Origin: Rhodopseudomonas palustris | GTDB lineage: Bacteria > Pseudomonadota > Alphaproteobacteria > Rhizobiales > Xanthobacteraceae | DNA length: 64,000 nt | Direction: 5' to 3' | Assembly (NCBI RefSeq): GCF_003226555.1 | Contig: NZ_QKQS01000001.1 | Coordinates: forward strand, 62,001 to 126,000 | Part shown: positions 50,711 through 58,259 of the stretch, in pieces | Numbering within the stretch: the stretch's first letter is position 1 | How the letters are laid out: every line of letters starts with the position of its first letter | Program-made: the position numbers and the translations under genes | Notes under the pieces: model-generated | The model's database searches: none | What the model saw: only the letters and a program-made list of their open reading frames with translations | What the model was told of the DNA's origin: nothing

Positions 50711-52681
50711 TCAGTGCGTGTCGCGCCAGTTCTTGCCAACGTCCGCGTTACCCTTCAGCGGGCATCGGAACTTGTAGTATTCGCCGGCGAGCCTGATCGC
50801 TTCGGTGGCGGCGACCTTCACGGTCTCCACGTTGCGGTCGGGAACATCGAGCTGCCACTCGTCGTGGTAGTTCAGCATGAACTCGTAGTCCGTGCCGGGG
50901 CGCAGCTTCGTCGCCGCTTCGGGGCCGAGGCGTCCGATCACGCTGGGCTTCACACCGGACAGTTCGGTGTCGAGGATCACCAACGCCCGCTTCATCACGA
51001 TTGCACCAGCCGACTGGAACAGCGTGTTGAGGATGGCGTGGGTCGAGCGGATGCGCAGCTTGCGCCCGTCGATCCCGGTGATGAACCCCTGCCGCTTCGC
51101 CTTGTCAGTGAGCGCATTCACCAGCTTGTCGAGACCGGGGATGCCCTTCATGACCGCTTCACGGGCCTGCTTGCCGACCGCCTCCTTCGCCTTCTTGCTG
51201 CCGGTCGCGCCGAGGATTTCACCCAGCTTGGCGTCGAACGCGCCGTAGACCAGAGCGTAGAAGAACGTCTTCGCCGTCTCGCGGTGGCAGTGCCACTTCG
51301 CCAGGGCCTTGGCGGTGCGGCTGTGGTTGTCGGTACCCTCGGCCTTGTTGCCGTAGAGCAGCGAGGTGGCGTAGGCGCCGCCGTCGTAGAAGCCCATGTA
51401 GTGGGCCATCACGCGGCCTTCGAGGCTGTCGGCGTCGCAGCCAACTTGGGTGTTCCCACGGACCACGGGGCAGAACAGCTCGCGGCATTCACCGCCGTAG
51501 AGCTGCTTCTCACCAGTCTTTTTGTCGACCTCGCCGGGGACGTTCACCACGACCCGGTGGGTCATGCGGCCGGTGACCGCGCCGTTGGTGATCACCTCCG
51601 GATGGATGCGACCGTTGGCGCAGTTCTTGAGCCACGCCTGCTTGCCGTTGGCGAGGGCGCCGAGGCGCTTCTCGATGACGTAGTATTCCTTGAGCGTCGC
51701 CGCCTCGGGATACTTCAGGGTGCTCAGCACCTCGTCATCGACGGTCGGGATGCCGTCCTTACCGTAGGCTTCGGGCCGCCAGCCCAGCCCCTCCAAGCGC
51801 TCGGCGACTTGCTGCCGGGAGCCGGGATTGAACGGGACAACCTGCCGCTTCACGAACGGCTGGCCCTTCACGTAGCCGAGCTTCTTGTTGTTCGCCTTGG
51901 GGACGAACACCGTCTCGACGGTCTTCGGCGGGAAGGACTTCTGCAGCTCGTCGTAGAGGCGCTGCTGGTGCCCGACCAGCGTGGCGTAGAATTTCGCAGC
52001 CAGCTCCTCGTTGAAGCCGACTCCGTACCGCTCTTGCCGCGCGATGGCCCAGGCCACCTCGTGCTCCAGCTCGACGCAGTCTTGCCCCCAGCCGTCGGCC
52101 AGCTTGCTGTACAGGAACTCCCGCAGCTTGGCCGTGACAATCACGTCCTGCTCGCAGTAGTCCTGCATCTCCTTGTTCCAAGTGCCCCACACGAACTTCA
52201 TGATGGCGGCCTTGTCCTTGATACCAAGGGCCTTGGCCTCTGCCTTCTTCACGTCCGAGTAGTCGCCCTTCCATTCACCCAGCCGGTAGCCCCAGCTTTC
52301 GAGTGAGTGCTTCCCGATCTGCGAAGCGGGGAAGAGCTGCGGTGTCCCGCGCCGCTGCATCTTCTTGTGGAACGCGTAGTCATCTTCCTTGATGTCGGCC
52401 TTGATCAGACGCGATAGGACCAACGTGTCGACAATCTCGCACCGGGGTTTGAACCACGGGTAGACCTTCTGCAGCGCGGGGATGTCGAACTTGATGACGT
52501 TGTGGCCGCAGCCCAGGTCAGCGTCCATCAGCTCTCGCACGCCCTCGTCAACCTTCGGGTAGTTCGGTTGGTCGGCGAAGGAATGGAGGGTGCCCTTGTC
52601 CATGTCTCGGAGCACCAGCGAGTGGATGACGGTCAGGTCCGGGAGGAGCCCGTCCGTCTCGCAGTCAAAGTCGAACTTCAA
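50711..52681 (-). CDS. DNA polymerase (family A, T7 gp5-like)
   Basis: 656 residues (T7 gp5 is 704). The N-terminal 3'-5' exonuclease starts FDFDCETDG. Polymerase motif A is CDADSLEGR, motif B RETAKTFFYALVYGA and motif C HDEWQLD. It replicates the phage genome with the gp4-like helicase. No intein or intron is visible. Confidence 0.97.
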   Translation of the reverse strand: MKFDFDCETDGLLPDLTVIHSLVLRDMDKGTLHSFADQPNYPKVDEGVRELMDADLGCGHNVIKFDIPALQKVYPWFKPRCEIVDTLVLSRLIKADIKEDDYAFHKKMQRRGTPQLFPASQIGKHSLESWGYRLGEWKGDYSDVKKAEAKALGIKDKAAIMKFVWGTWNKEMQDYCEQDVIVTAKLREFLYSKLADGWGQDCVELEHEVAWAIARQERYGVGFNEELAAKFYATLVGHQQRLYDELQKSFPPKTVETVFVPKANNKKLGYVKGQPFVKRQVVPFNPGSRQQVAERLEGLGWRPEAYGKDGIPTVDDEVLSTLKYPEAATLKEYYVIEKRLGALANGKQAWLKNCANGRIHPEVITNGAVTGRMTHRVVVNVPGEVDKKTGEKQLYGGECRELFCPVVRGNTQVGCDADSLEGRVMAHYMGFYDGGAYATSLLYGNKAEGTDNHSRTAKALAKWHCHRETAKTFFYALVYGAFDAKLGEILGATGSKKAKEAVGKQAREAVMKGIPGLDKLVNALTDKAKRQGFITGIDGRKLRIRSTHAILNTLFQSAGAIVMKRALVILDTELSGVKPSVIGRLGPEAATKLRPGTDYEFMLNYHDEWQLDVPDRNVETVKVAATEAIRLAGEYYKFRCPLKGNADVGKNWRDTH

Positions 52682-52890
52682 TGCTTAGTTGCCGTATCGG
52701 CCTCGTTGATTGCGATGTTGAGTTGGGCGCTGACGCCCTCGATCAGGGTCATGACGTGCAGCAGGAGCACCAGAGGCATGACGACGCCGCGATCCCCCGC
52801 CACCCCGAAGACAGCGCAAAGCACGCCGTCGACCTCCGTCAGGTGGGCCTCGACTTCGTCGCTGGGGTCGAACGCGATCAGGTCCGGCAC
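52678..52890 (-). CDS. Small hypothetical phage protein
   Basis: 70 residues from GTG, acidic N-terminus then a hydrophobic stretch (VVMPLVLLLHVMTLIEGV) that could be a helix or membrane segment. Its stop overlaps the polymerase ATG (ATGA). Confidence 0.6.
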   Translation of the reverse strand: MPDLIAFDPSDEVEAHLTEVDGVLCAVFGVAGDRGVVMPLVLLLHVMTLIEGVSAQLNIAINEADTATKH

Positions 52891-53063
52891 GGCCCACCCC
52901 GCAACTGCTGGATGAAGTCGGGAAGCGCCGTGTAGGGAATGTCAAAGCTGGCAGCGAGCTGCTTGCCCCGGAACAGCACGACGGTCGCGCACTGCCGGAG
53001 AATGTCATGCTGCACCTCGTAGCGGCCACTCCCGAGCGGGAGCGGATGGCACTGGTTAGAAAT
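52878..53063 (-). CDS. Small phage protein with a non-standard start
   Basis: A 61-codon open frame (Q-CHPLPLGSGRYEV...CATVVLFRGKQLAASFDIPYTALPDFIQQL) fills the gap between helicase and the 52890 gene and looks protein-like. No ATG, GTG or TTG suits the N-terminus. GGGAG lies eight bases before an ATT at 53063, which would start the frame. A GTG inside the frame would give a shorter product. Confidence 0.5.
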   Translation of the reverse strand: MSNQCHPLPLGSGRYEVQHDILRQCATVVLFRGKQLAASFDIPYTALPDFIQQLRGGPCRT

Positions 53064-54720
53064 CGGTGTTGCTCCCTTCTGGTTTGCTGAACGGGTGCTC
53101 GGCGTCTTCGTCAGGCTTGTCCGTTGCGAACAGCCGTCCGATCTCGGCGTCGTATCCGTAGTGGATGCACTTGCCTGTTGCGTTGCCGGTGTAGCGGTCC
53201 TTCAACACGCGGAACGTGGTGATCCCTCGCAGGGCCTCGTTCTCGTTCTGCTGATCGCGTTCGAGGCCGAACATGAAGTGCGACCAGAAGCCGATCGACG
53301 AGGAGCCATAGAAGTGCTTGATCATCACGCGGCCACCCTCTTCGTGGGGCTTGCCTTCCTTCGGCCGGCTGAGGTGTGAGATGAAGTGGATGATGATCTT
53401 CAACTCCTTAGCAAGCTCCGCCATCTCCGACATGATCCGCTTGAGCGCCCCCAGCTCGTCGTCCTCTGCGGCGGCCAGCGCCGTCAGGTGGTCGAGGTAG
53501 AACAGCTTCACACCCTCGCTGTGCGCGAGGAAGCGGATGGTGGTCTGGATCACGTCCCAATCGGTTGCGCCGAAGTTGTCGTAGAAGAAGACCTTGCCGC
53601 TGGCTTCCAGCGTGTCGAGGGCTGATACCAGCTCGTCCTGCGTCCAGCCTCCGGCTTCCTTCGGGATGTGGAAGCGCTTGCCTGCATACTTGCCGGCCAG
53701 CCGCTTGCCCGTCTCGTCGGGCTGCTGCTCCAGCGCGAACACCGCGATGGGCTGGTTCAGATGCGTCATGTCGAACTGCATCTGCTCGGTGAACCAGTCC
53801 GTCTTGCCGACGCCTGTGCCGGCGCCGAACGCGTAGGTCTCGCCGAGACGGCGACCGAACGTCAGATTGGTCAGGCGATCATCCCACCACGGGAAGCCGT
53901 TCTCAGGCTCCGCGAGGATGCGTTCTCGCAGCTCGGCCAACGTCACGATCCCGTCCGGCCGGTACGACTTGGCGTTCCAGATCGCGGTGACGATCTCGTC
54001 GTCCTTGCCGGCTTGGTGCAGCTCGTTGGCGTCCTTCATGGACAGGTGCGCGATCTTGCACCGACCCGGCTTGAACACGGCGGCGCTTTCAATCGCCCCG
54101 GCCCTACCCGGCTCGTCCATGTCGAACATCAGGACCACCTCGTCGAACTTGTCGAGCCACAGGAGGTTCTGCTGGATTTGCCGCTTGGCGGCCTTGATGC
54201 CCTTGGTGATCGATACGACGGGCCACTTGTACTGCTGCACCTGGAACACGGTCAGCGCATCGATCTCACCCTCGGTGATGACGACACGTTTGCCTCCGTC
54301 CTTCCAGAGGTGCTGCATGAAGAACGGGTCGTCCTTCGTCTCGCCGAGGTACTTGAAGTCTTTGTTGGGGAAGCGGACCTTTTGACCCAGCGTCTCGCCG
54401 GTCTGCGGGTCCTTGATCGCCGCGACTTGGACAGCCTGTCCGTGGTAACTGGAGACTGAGTAACCCGCGCGGCGACAGGTCTCCTCAGTTAGTCCGCGCT
54501 TCGTCAGCGCGATGAATTGGCCGGGCTCAATCAGGTCGAGCACTTGTCTCCGATGGGGTGTTACGATGGGTTCGTCAGTCTCGCTGTCGGTGGCCGGTTC
54601 GTAGTAGCTGCAGCCCATGCCGAAGCAGTAGGCGTGACCATCCGAGTAGCGAACGAGGTTGTCGCGGGAGCCGCACGCTGGGCACGGCTCCTTCGCGATG
54701 GCGTAGCTTTCGTCAGACAA
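53056..54720 (-). CDS. Primase-helicase (T7 gp4-like)
   Basis: 554 residues (T7 gp4 is 566). An N-terminal zinc ribbon (CPACGSRDN...YCFGMGC) precedes the TOPRIM primase (VVITEGEIDALTV; LMFDMDEPGRAGA). The hexameric helicase has Walker A GAGTGVGKTDW and Walker-B-like LFYLDHLTALAA. It unwinds DNA 5'-3' and primes lagging-strand synthesis. The C-terminus is acidic and ends in Phe, as needed to bind the polymerase. Confidence 0.97.
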   Translation of the reverse strand: MSDESYAIAKEPCPACGSRDNLVRYSDGHAYCFGMGCSYYEPATDSETDEPIVTPHRRQVLDLIEPGQFIALTKRGLTEETCRRAGYSVSSYHGQAVQVAAIKDPQTGETLGQKVRFPNKDFKYLGETKDDPFFMQHLWKDGGKRVVITEGEIDALTVFQVQQYKWPVVSITKGIKAAKRQIQQNLLWLDKFDEVVLMFDMDEPGRAGAIESAAVFKPGRCKIAHLSMKDANELHQAGKDDEIVTAIWNAKSYRPDGIVTLAELRERILAEPENGFPWWDDRLTNLTFGRRLGETYAFGAGTGVGKTDWFTEQMQFDMTHLNQPIAVFALEQQPDETGKRLAGKYAGKRFHIPKEAGGWTQDELVSALDTLEASGKVFFYDNFGATDWDVIQTTIRFLAHSEGVKLFYLDHLTALAAAEDDELGALKRIMSEMAELAKELKIIIHFISHLSRPKEGKPHEEGGRVMIKHFYGSSSIGFWSHFMFGLERDQQNENEALRGITTFRVLKDRYTGNATGKCIHYGYDAEIGRLFATDKPDEDAEHPFSKPEGSNTDF

Positions 54721-54943
54721 CCTGCCAGACTTTGCCTGCGGTGCCGGTTGCCCGGCTGCGGCGCTTGCCAGTGGTCTTCACGAGGCCCCACCGGTGTAGG
54801 CGAGTCATCGTTGTGCTGACCGTCTGAACCAGCATGGAGTGGTCGTGGCAGAGGTCCGCTACGGTGGCGCCGATAGAGCCGTGCGTGGCGAGGGCTTCGA
54901 CGATGATCCGCTCGTTCGGGCTGAGCTGCACGGGGTCCTCCAT
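54713..54943 (-). CDS. Winged-helix DNA-binding protein
   Basis: 76 residues. The sequence LSPNERIIVEALATHGSIGATVADLCHDHSMLVQTVSTTMTRLHRWGLVKTTGKRR has the helices and wing of a MarR/ArsR-like wHTH without further domains. It overlaps the primase-helicase start by eight bases. It may regulate phage or host genes. Confidence 0.7.
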   Translation of the reverse strand: MEDPVQLSPNERIIVEALATHGSIGATVADLCHDHSMLVQTVSTTMTRLHRWGLVKTTGKRRSRATGTAGKVWQVV

Positions 54944-55167
54944 CAGAAGCTGAGCCCCGGTCCCATGCTGAAGAACTTGATCCCACCCCCGGTCAGTGAC
55001 AGGTGGGGGCCAACGCACGGCATGCAGAGCCCGCCGCCACTGTGTTGTTCGGTGTGGGGCTCCGGCTGCACAGCAACCCGCTCCCCGCCCTCGACAGCCG
55101 GCGGGTCGCATGCCGCCAGAGCCAGAGCCGCTGCGGCGGCAACCAATGCGATTGCGATACGCTTCAC
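54943..55167 (-). CDS. Phage lipoprotein
   Basis: 74 residues from GTG. The signal peptide ends in lipobox LAAC with Cys20; the mature part is Pro/Gly-rich with a CMPC pair. It is coupled to the 15-codon membrane ORF before it and to the wHTH gene after it. A lipoprotein inside the replication block could block superinfection or act in lysis like Rz1; neither is shown. Confidence 0.7.
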   Translation of the reverse strand: MKRIAIALVAAAAALALAACDPPAVEGGERVAVQPEPHTEQHSGGGLCMPCVGPHLSLTGGGIKFFSMGPGLSF

Positions 55168-55211
55168 GAGAACAGCACCAAGATGATGGCGATCAGCAAC
55201 ACCAGCTCCAT
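55164..55211 (-). CDS. 15-residue membrane micro-ORF
   Basis: MELVLLIAIILVLFS, almost purely hydrophobic. Its ATG overlaps the upstream stop (TGATG) and its stop overlaps the lipoprotein GTG (GTGA). This exact fit to both neighbours suggests it is translated, either as a tiny membrane peptide or as a coupling element. Confidence 0.45.
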   Translation of the reverse strand: MELVLLIAIILVLFS

Positions 55212-55474
55212 CAGACGGCGCTCCCCGACTGCGACAGGCCGAGGTAGTGGTAGCGCACGTAGCGCTGACCGGTCGGGTCCACGCTGTGCTGCTTGCTGAA
55301 CCGGTGCCCTTCCTTCTTCAGGTCCACGATGCGACGGCTGAGCGAGCGGATGCGGTACAGCGCCGCCGCCTCGACGGCAGTGATCGACGATTTGTCGGAG
55401 AAGTGGTCGAGCAGCAGATGGGTCTGCGGCTTCGGGCCAACCATGCGGAAGTCTTTGCGGGTGCTCTTGGTCAT
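55211..55474 (-). CDS. Winged-helix phage protein
   Basis: 87 residues. HLLLDHFSDKSSITAVEAAALYRIRSLSRRIVDLKKEGH is a helix-turn-helix with a following wing (RYVRYHYLG). This is a common small phage family with DNA-binding fold and no known role. Confidence 0.72.
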   Translation of the reverse strand: MTKSTRKDFRMVGPKPQTHLLLDHFSDKSSITAVEAAALYRIRSLSRRIVDLKKEGHRFSKQHSVDPTGQRYVRYHYLGLSQSGSAV

Positions 55475-55521
55475 GTGTGATCGTTCCTTAAGAGGTTGCT
55501 ACTTGATGCGACTGGTTGGGA

Positions 55522-55947
55522 TCAGAGGGCGCGGTAGGTCGGCTTAACCTCTTCCGGCATGACGTACTCGCCGATGCCCTTGAGGACCACGAAGGTGCCG
55601 CCGTGCTTCTTCGCCATCTGCTCGGCGACCCGGTGGGCCTGCACGTCGCTGCTGTATTCGCGCGGCTCGGTGGCCGGCAGCAGCTTGCCGTTGCGGCAGA
55701 GTGCGATGATGTAGCGGCCGATCTTCACCTCGTCCGTGTTCGCCGGCTCGGACGCACGGCGCACCAGATTGAAGCGCTCGGCGCCCCAAGTGCCGCGCAG
55801 TTCGCGGAAGCGGACGGAGCCCAACGCAGTGACCTTCTCGACGGTCAGGTGGTGATAGATGCGTGCCTTGAAGGTGATCGACTTGCGATTGATCTCCGTG
55901 TTCGCGACTTCGACGACGTCACCGACGATGAACTTGGTATTGGTCAT
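55522..55947 (-). CDS. Hypothetical phage protein
   Basis: 141 residues, mixed alpha/beta (FIVGDVVEVANTEINRKSITFKARIYHHLTVEKV; HRVAEQMAKKHGGTFVVLKGIGEYV). The N-terminal half could be a small beta-barrel. It stands between the wHTH gene and endonuclease I. Function unknown. Confidence 0.7.
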   Translation of the reverse strand: MTNTKFIVGDVVEVANTEINRKSITFKARIYHHLTVEKVTALGSVRFRELRGTWGAERFNLVRRASEPANTDEVKIGRYIIALCRNGKLLPATEPREYSSDVQAHRVAEQMAKKHGGTFVVLKGIGEYVMPEEVKPTYRAL

Positions 55948-56017
55948 GTGTGATCTTTCCAGATGTTGGATGCTTAGGAGCAGAGTGAGGGCGAGCGGAT
56001 TGCCCGCCCTCGGGCTG

Positions 56018-56470
56018 TTACTTCTTGGGATGGAGGACAGCCTTGTTGGCCGCGATGCGCTTCGGGCACGGCGGCTCGTTCACCCACTCGTGGGGGATGA
56101 ACAGCTTGGCGAAGTGGAAGCCGAGCTGATCGCACCACATTGCGTAGGTGGTCTTGGACTTCTTCCCGATCTTGGTGTTCGGGTTGGAGAAGACGAACCG
56201 GATGTCGAGGTTCGGATGGCACTGCTTGATCAGCTTGTGCTTCTTCCGGTCCTCGGTGACGAAGCGGCCCTTGGTCTCGATGATGATCCCATTGGGCAGC
56301 ACGAAGTCCGGCGTGTACGTTGCTACGCGGGCCGGCACTTCGTAGTTGAGCTTGTACTGCTCGTAGTGAGCGGGGACTTCCAGCGCTTCGAGCTGCGCAG
56401 CGACCTTTTCTTCAAGGCCGCTGCGGTAGCCCTCGATCAATCCGCGCTGCTTAGAAGTCCGGGTTGTCAC
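56018..56470 (-). CDS. Endonuclease I, Holliday-junction resolvase (T7 gp3-like)
   Basis: 150 residues from GTG (T7 gp3 is 149). RSGLEEKVAAQLE provides the first catalytic Glu, YTPDFVLPNGIIIETKGRF the Asp and Glu-x-Lys, all in the order required. It resolves branched DNA and breaks down host DNA. Its start lies within the end of the SSB gene; an in-frame ATG at 56509 is less likely. Confidence 0.92.
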   Translation of the reverse strand: MTTRTSKQRGLIEGYRSGLEEKVAAQLEALEVPAHYEQYKLNYEVPARVATYTPDFVLPNGIIIETKGRFVTEDRKKHKLIKQCHPNLDIRFVFSNPNTKIGKKSKTTYAMWCDQLGFHFAKLFIPHEWVNEPPCPKRIAANKAVLHPKK

Positions 56471-57209
56471 TTCCCGCTTCGTCACCGGCCGCGTCGTCAC
56501 CAGCGGCATCAGAGCCGGAGGCGTCGTCGTTCGACTGCACCGAGGACGGGTCGTACTCGTACCCCTCTTCCTCTTCGTCGAAGCCGTAGGCCGAGGCGTC
56601 CTTCGAACCTTCGCTGACCAGCTCGATGATGCGGGCGGCGGCGAGGCGCAGGGTCAGGCCGGCGGCGCCGGTGCCAGGGATGAAGTAGCCCGGCTGGCCT
56701 TCCTTGTCGGTGCCCACCTCGAACGCGACGCGGCCGATGGTGCCACCCCAGATCGACGGCGCCGGGTCCATCTTGTTGCCCTTGGCATCGAAGATGTCCG
56801 GCTTGCGGCGCCACTTCTTGCCCTGCTTCGGGCCGGACTTGTAGGTGCCGCTCGCCTGCATCGCGAACTTGAACTCGACCTCGCCGGTCGGCTCCTCGGT
56901 CTCCTCGTCGTACAGCTCGGTGTAGAGCGGGTTGACGGTGACCTTGCCGAGCTTCTTGCGAGTCGCGACCGGCAGCTTGGCGAACTCAGCCTCGGCACGC
57001 TTGATCGCGTCGTCGTGCAGCGGCTGCCACTTCGCGATGAACGCCTGCACCTGCGGGTCGTCGAGGCGACCAACACCCTTGGTCGAGAACTCGCCGTCCG
57101 GCTTCGGGAACTCCTTCGTGCCGTAGTCCGGCTCATTCAGCTTCGGGAACTTGAAGCGCAGCTTCGGACTGATACCAGTGATCTTCGTCTTCTTGGCGTC
57201 TTTTGCCAT
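56451..57209 (-). CDS. Single-stranded DNA-binding protein (T7 gp2.5-like)
   Basis: 252 residues (T7 gp2.5 is 232). The OB-fold body includes GTIGRVAFEVGTDKEGQPGYFIPGTGAAGLTLRLAAARIIEL. The tail is strongly acidic (DDASGSDAAGDDAAGDEAGS) and ends in Phe, the feature that binds polymerase and helicase. Confidence 0.92.
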   Translation of the reverse strand: MAKDAKKTKITGISPKLRFKFPKLNEPDYGTKEFPKPDGEFSTKGVGRLDDPQVQAFIAKWQPLHDDAIKRAEAEFAKLPVATRKKLGKVTVNPLYTELYDEETEEPTGEVEFKFAMQASGTYKSGPKQGKKWRRKPDIFDAKGNKMDPAPSIWGGTIGRVAFEVGTDKEGQPGYFIPGTGAAGLTLRLAAARIIELVSEGSKDASAYGFDEEEEGYEYDPSSVQSNDDASGSDAAGDDAAGDEAGSDNPDF

Positions 57210-57218
57210 TCAGTTTCC

Positions 57219-57347
57219 TTAGGCGCGGTAACGCGCTTCGAGGGCTTCTACGTCGTAGCCCAGGTTGAACAATTCGGTTACGAGGGTGAGCGGAAGTGGG
57301 CGGCCTGCAGCCCACATCAGGTGTGCAAGGCGGAGGCGCCTATCCAT
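57219..57347 (-). CDS. Very small phage protein (42 aa)
   Basis: MDRRLRLAHLMWAAGRPLPL plus 22 residues, ending LGYDVEALEARYRA. Its ATG overlaps the end of the preceding membrane ORF and it stops 9 bp before the SSB gene. Basic and helical; function unknown. Confidence 0.6.
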   Translation of the reverse strand: MDRRLRLAHLMWAAGRPLPLTLVTELFNLGYDVEALEARYRA

Positions 57348-57447
57348 TGGCGACCCACCGATGCACGGCGCAGGCGAGGTCGATGAAGACAGCGACGGCT
57401 ACGACCGCGACCGGCCACACACCGCGCCAGTTGGCGAGCCACATCAT
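57340..57447 (-). CDS. Very small membrane protein (35 aa)
   Basis: One membrane helix (VWPVAVVAVAVFIDLACAV) with short polar ends. ATGA overlap with the upstream gene and overlap with the downstream ATG support translation. Confidence 0.55.
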   Translation of the reverse strand: MMWLANWRGVWPVAVVAVAVFIDLACAVHRWVANG

Positions 57448-57707
57448 GTGCGCTTGATCTCGTACTTGACGTAATCGCGTAGTGCCTTGAACTCCGCGAT
57501 GTTCTCTTCTTCGGTCAGCATGTTCTTCGTGACCGTAAACAAGTCCTGAGCAGGCAATCGCAGGTGTTCGGACAGGGTGATGAAGGCGGCGCACAGGGCC
57601 AACGGTTGGATGTGCTGCGGGTAGTTCTGCATCCGGTCGAGGATGGCGACGCCGGCACGAGCAACGTGCTCAGCATCAGCGTTGTTCATCAGATCGCGGT
57701 TCACCAT
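57444..57707 (-). CDS. Hypothetical phage protein
   Basis: 87 residues, helical (AEHVARAGVAILDRMQNYPQHIQPLALCAAFITLSEHLRL), charged C-terminus. Similar small helical proteins occur in many podophage middle regions with unknown role. Confidence 0.68.
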   Translation of the reverse strand: MVNRDLMNNADAEHVARAGVAILDRMQNYPQHIQPLALCAAFITLSEHLRLPAQDLFTVTKNMLTEEENIAEFKALRDYVKYEIKRT

Positions 57708-57832
57708 GTCAGATCGTTCATCTCTTTCAGTTCTTTCAGTTCGGCGTTGATGAAGTCGTGCAGGGCTTTGATGCCGATGCCGAGCAGCACCCCGCCGAAG
57801 AAGCAGAAGGCGGTGGCGTAGGTGATGGTCAC
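57701..57832 (-). CDS. Small membrane protein (43 aa)
   Basis: GTG start; one membrane helix (YATAFCFFGGVLLGIGI) followed by an amphipathic charged helix (LHDFINAELKELKEMND). Overlaps both neighbours. Function unknown. Confidence 0.58.
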   Translation of the reverse strand: MTITYATAFCFFGGVLLGIGIKALHDFINAELKELKEMNDLTW

Positions 57833-58017
57833 GCGCGGCCCCGGAGGACTTCGATCACCGCGACGATGACGCCGTAGCGGCCGATCAGGTTGAGCGCGAC
57901 GAGCCCGAACACGATCGCCATGCAGACGCCGTCCGGCATGAACGCCACCAGTGACAGGGAGAACGAGACGATCACGATGAACGCGCCGGCCACGACGTGA
58001 GTGAAGGCGGTCGTCAC
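57829..58017 (-). CDS. Small membrane protein (62 aa)
   Basis: GTG start overlapping the upstream stop. Two membrane helices (GAFIVIVSFSLSLVAFM; VCMAIVFGLVALNLIGRYGVIVAVI). Part of a run of three small membrane ORFs after the RNA polymerase gene. Confidence 0.6.
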   Translation of the reverse strand: MTTAFTHVVAGAFIVIVSFSLSLVAFMPDGVCMAIVFGLVALNLIGRYGVIVAVIEVLRGRA

Positions 58018-58187
58018 TTCGCGCCTCCCTTGCGGTAGACCTTGCGGACCGACGCCATGAACGCGCCGTACCACTGCTTGCGCTGGGTGGTGGTCATCGA
58101 CCGGAAGTCGAAGCGGGTGCCATCGGCGAGGGTGGCGTCCCACGCTGCAGCGCCCATGCGGATGATCAGGGAATGCTTGGGTTTCAT
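58014..58187 (-). CDS. Small basic phage protein (57 aa)
   Basis: MKPKHSLIIRMGAAAWDATL plus 37 residues, with FRSMTTTQRKQWYGAFMASVRKVYRKGG at the end, basic and helical. First gene after the RNA polymerase. Such proteins often bind host factors or nucleic acid in T7-like phages. Confidence 0.62.
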   Translation of the reverse strand: MKPKHSLIIRMGAAAWDATLADGTRFDFRSMTTTQRKQWYGAFMASVRKVYRKGGAK

Positions 58188-58206
58188 CTGGAATGTTCCT
58201 TTCGGC

Positions 58207-58221
58207 TTAGGTGCAACCTAA
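58207..58221. repeat. Perfect dyad TTAGGT-GCA-ACCTAA
   Basis: Six-base arms around GCA, 39 bp after the RNA polymerase stop. A one-mismatch copy lies at 26262-26276 after TerL. It could be an operator or a small RNA hairpin. Confidence 0.55.
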
Positions 58222-58232
58222 TCCATACCTTG

Positions 58233-58254
58233 GATAGATCGTCTATGTTTGGAA
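58233..58254 (-). promoter_or_regulatory. Repeated regulatory motif, copy I (weak)
   Basis: Minus strand AACATAG-ACGATC-TATCC, matching copy E at CATAG-N6-TAT. It sits between the RNA polymerase stop and the next gene. Confidence 0.4.
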
Positions 58255-58259
58255 GGTGA

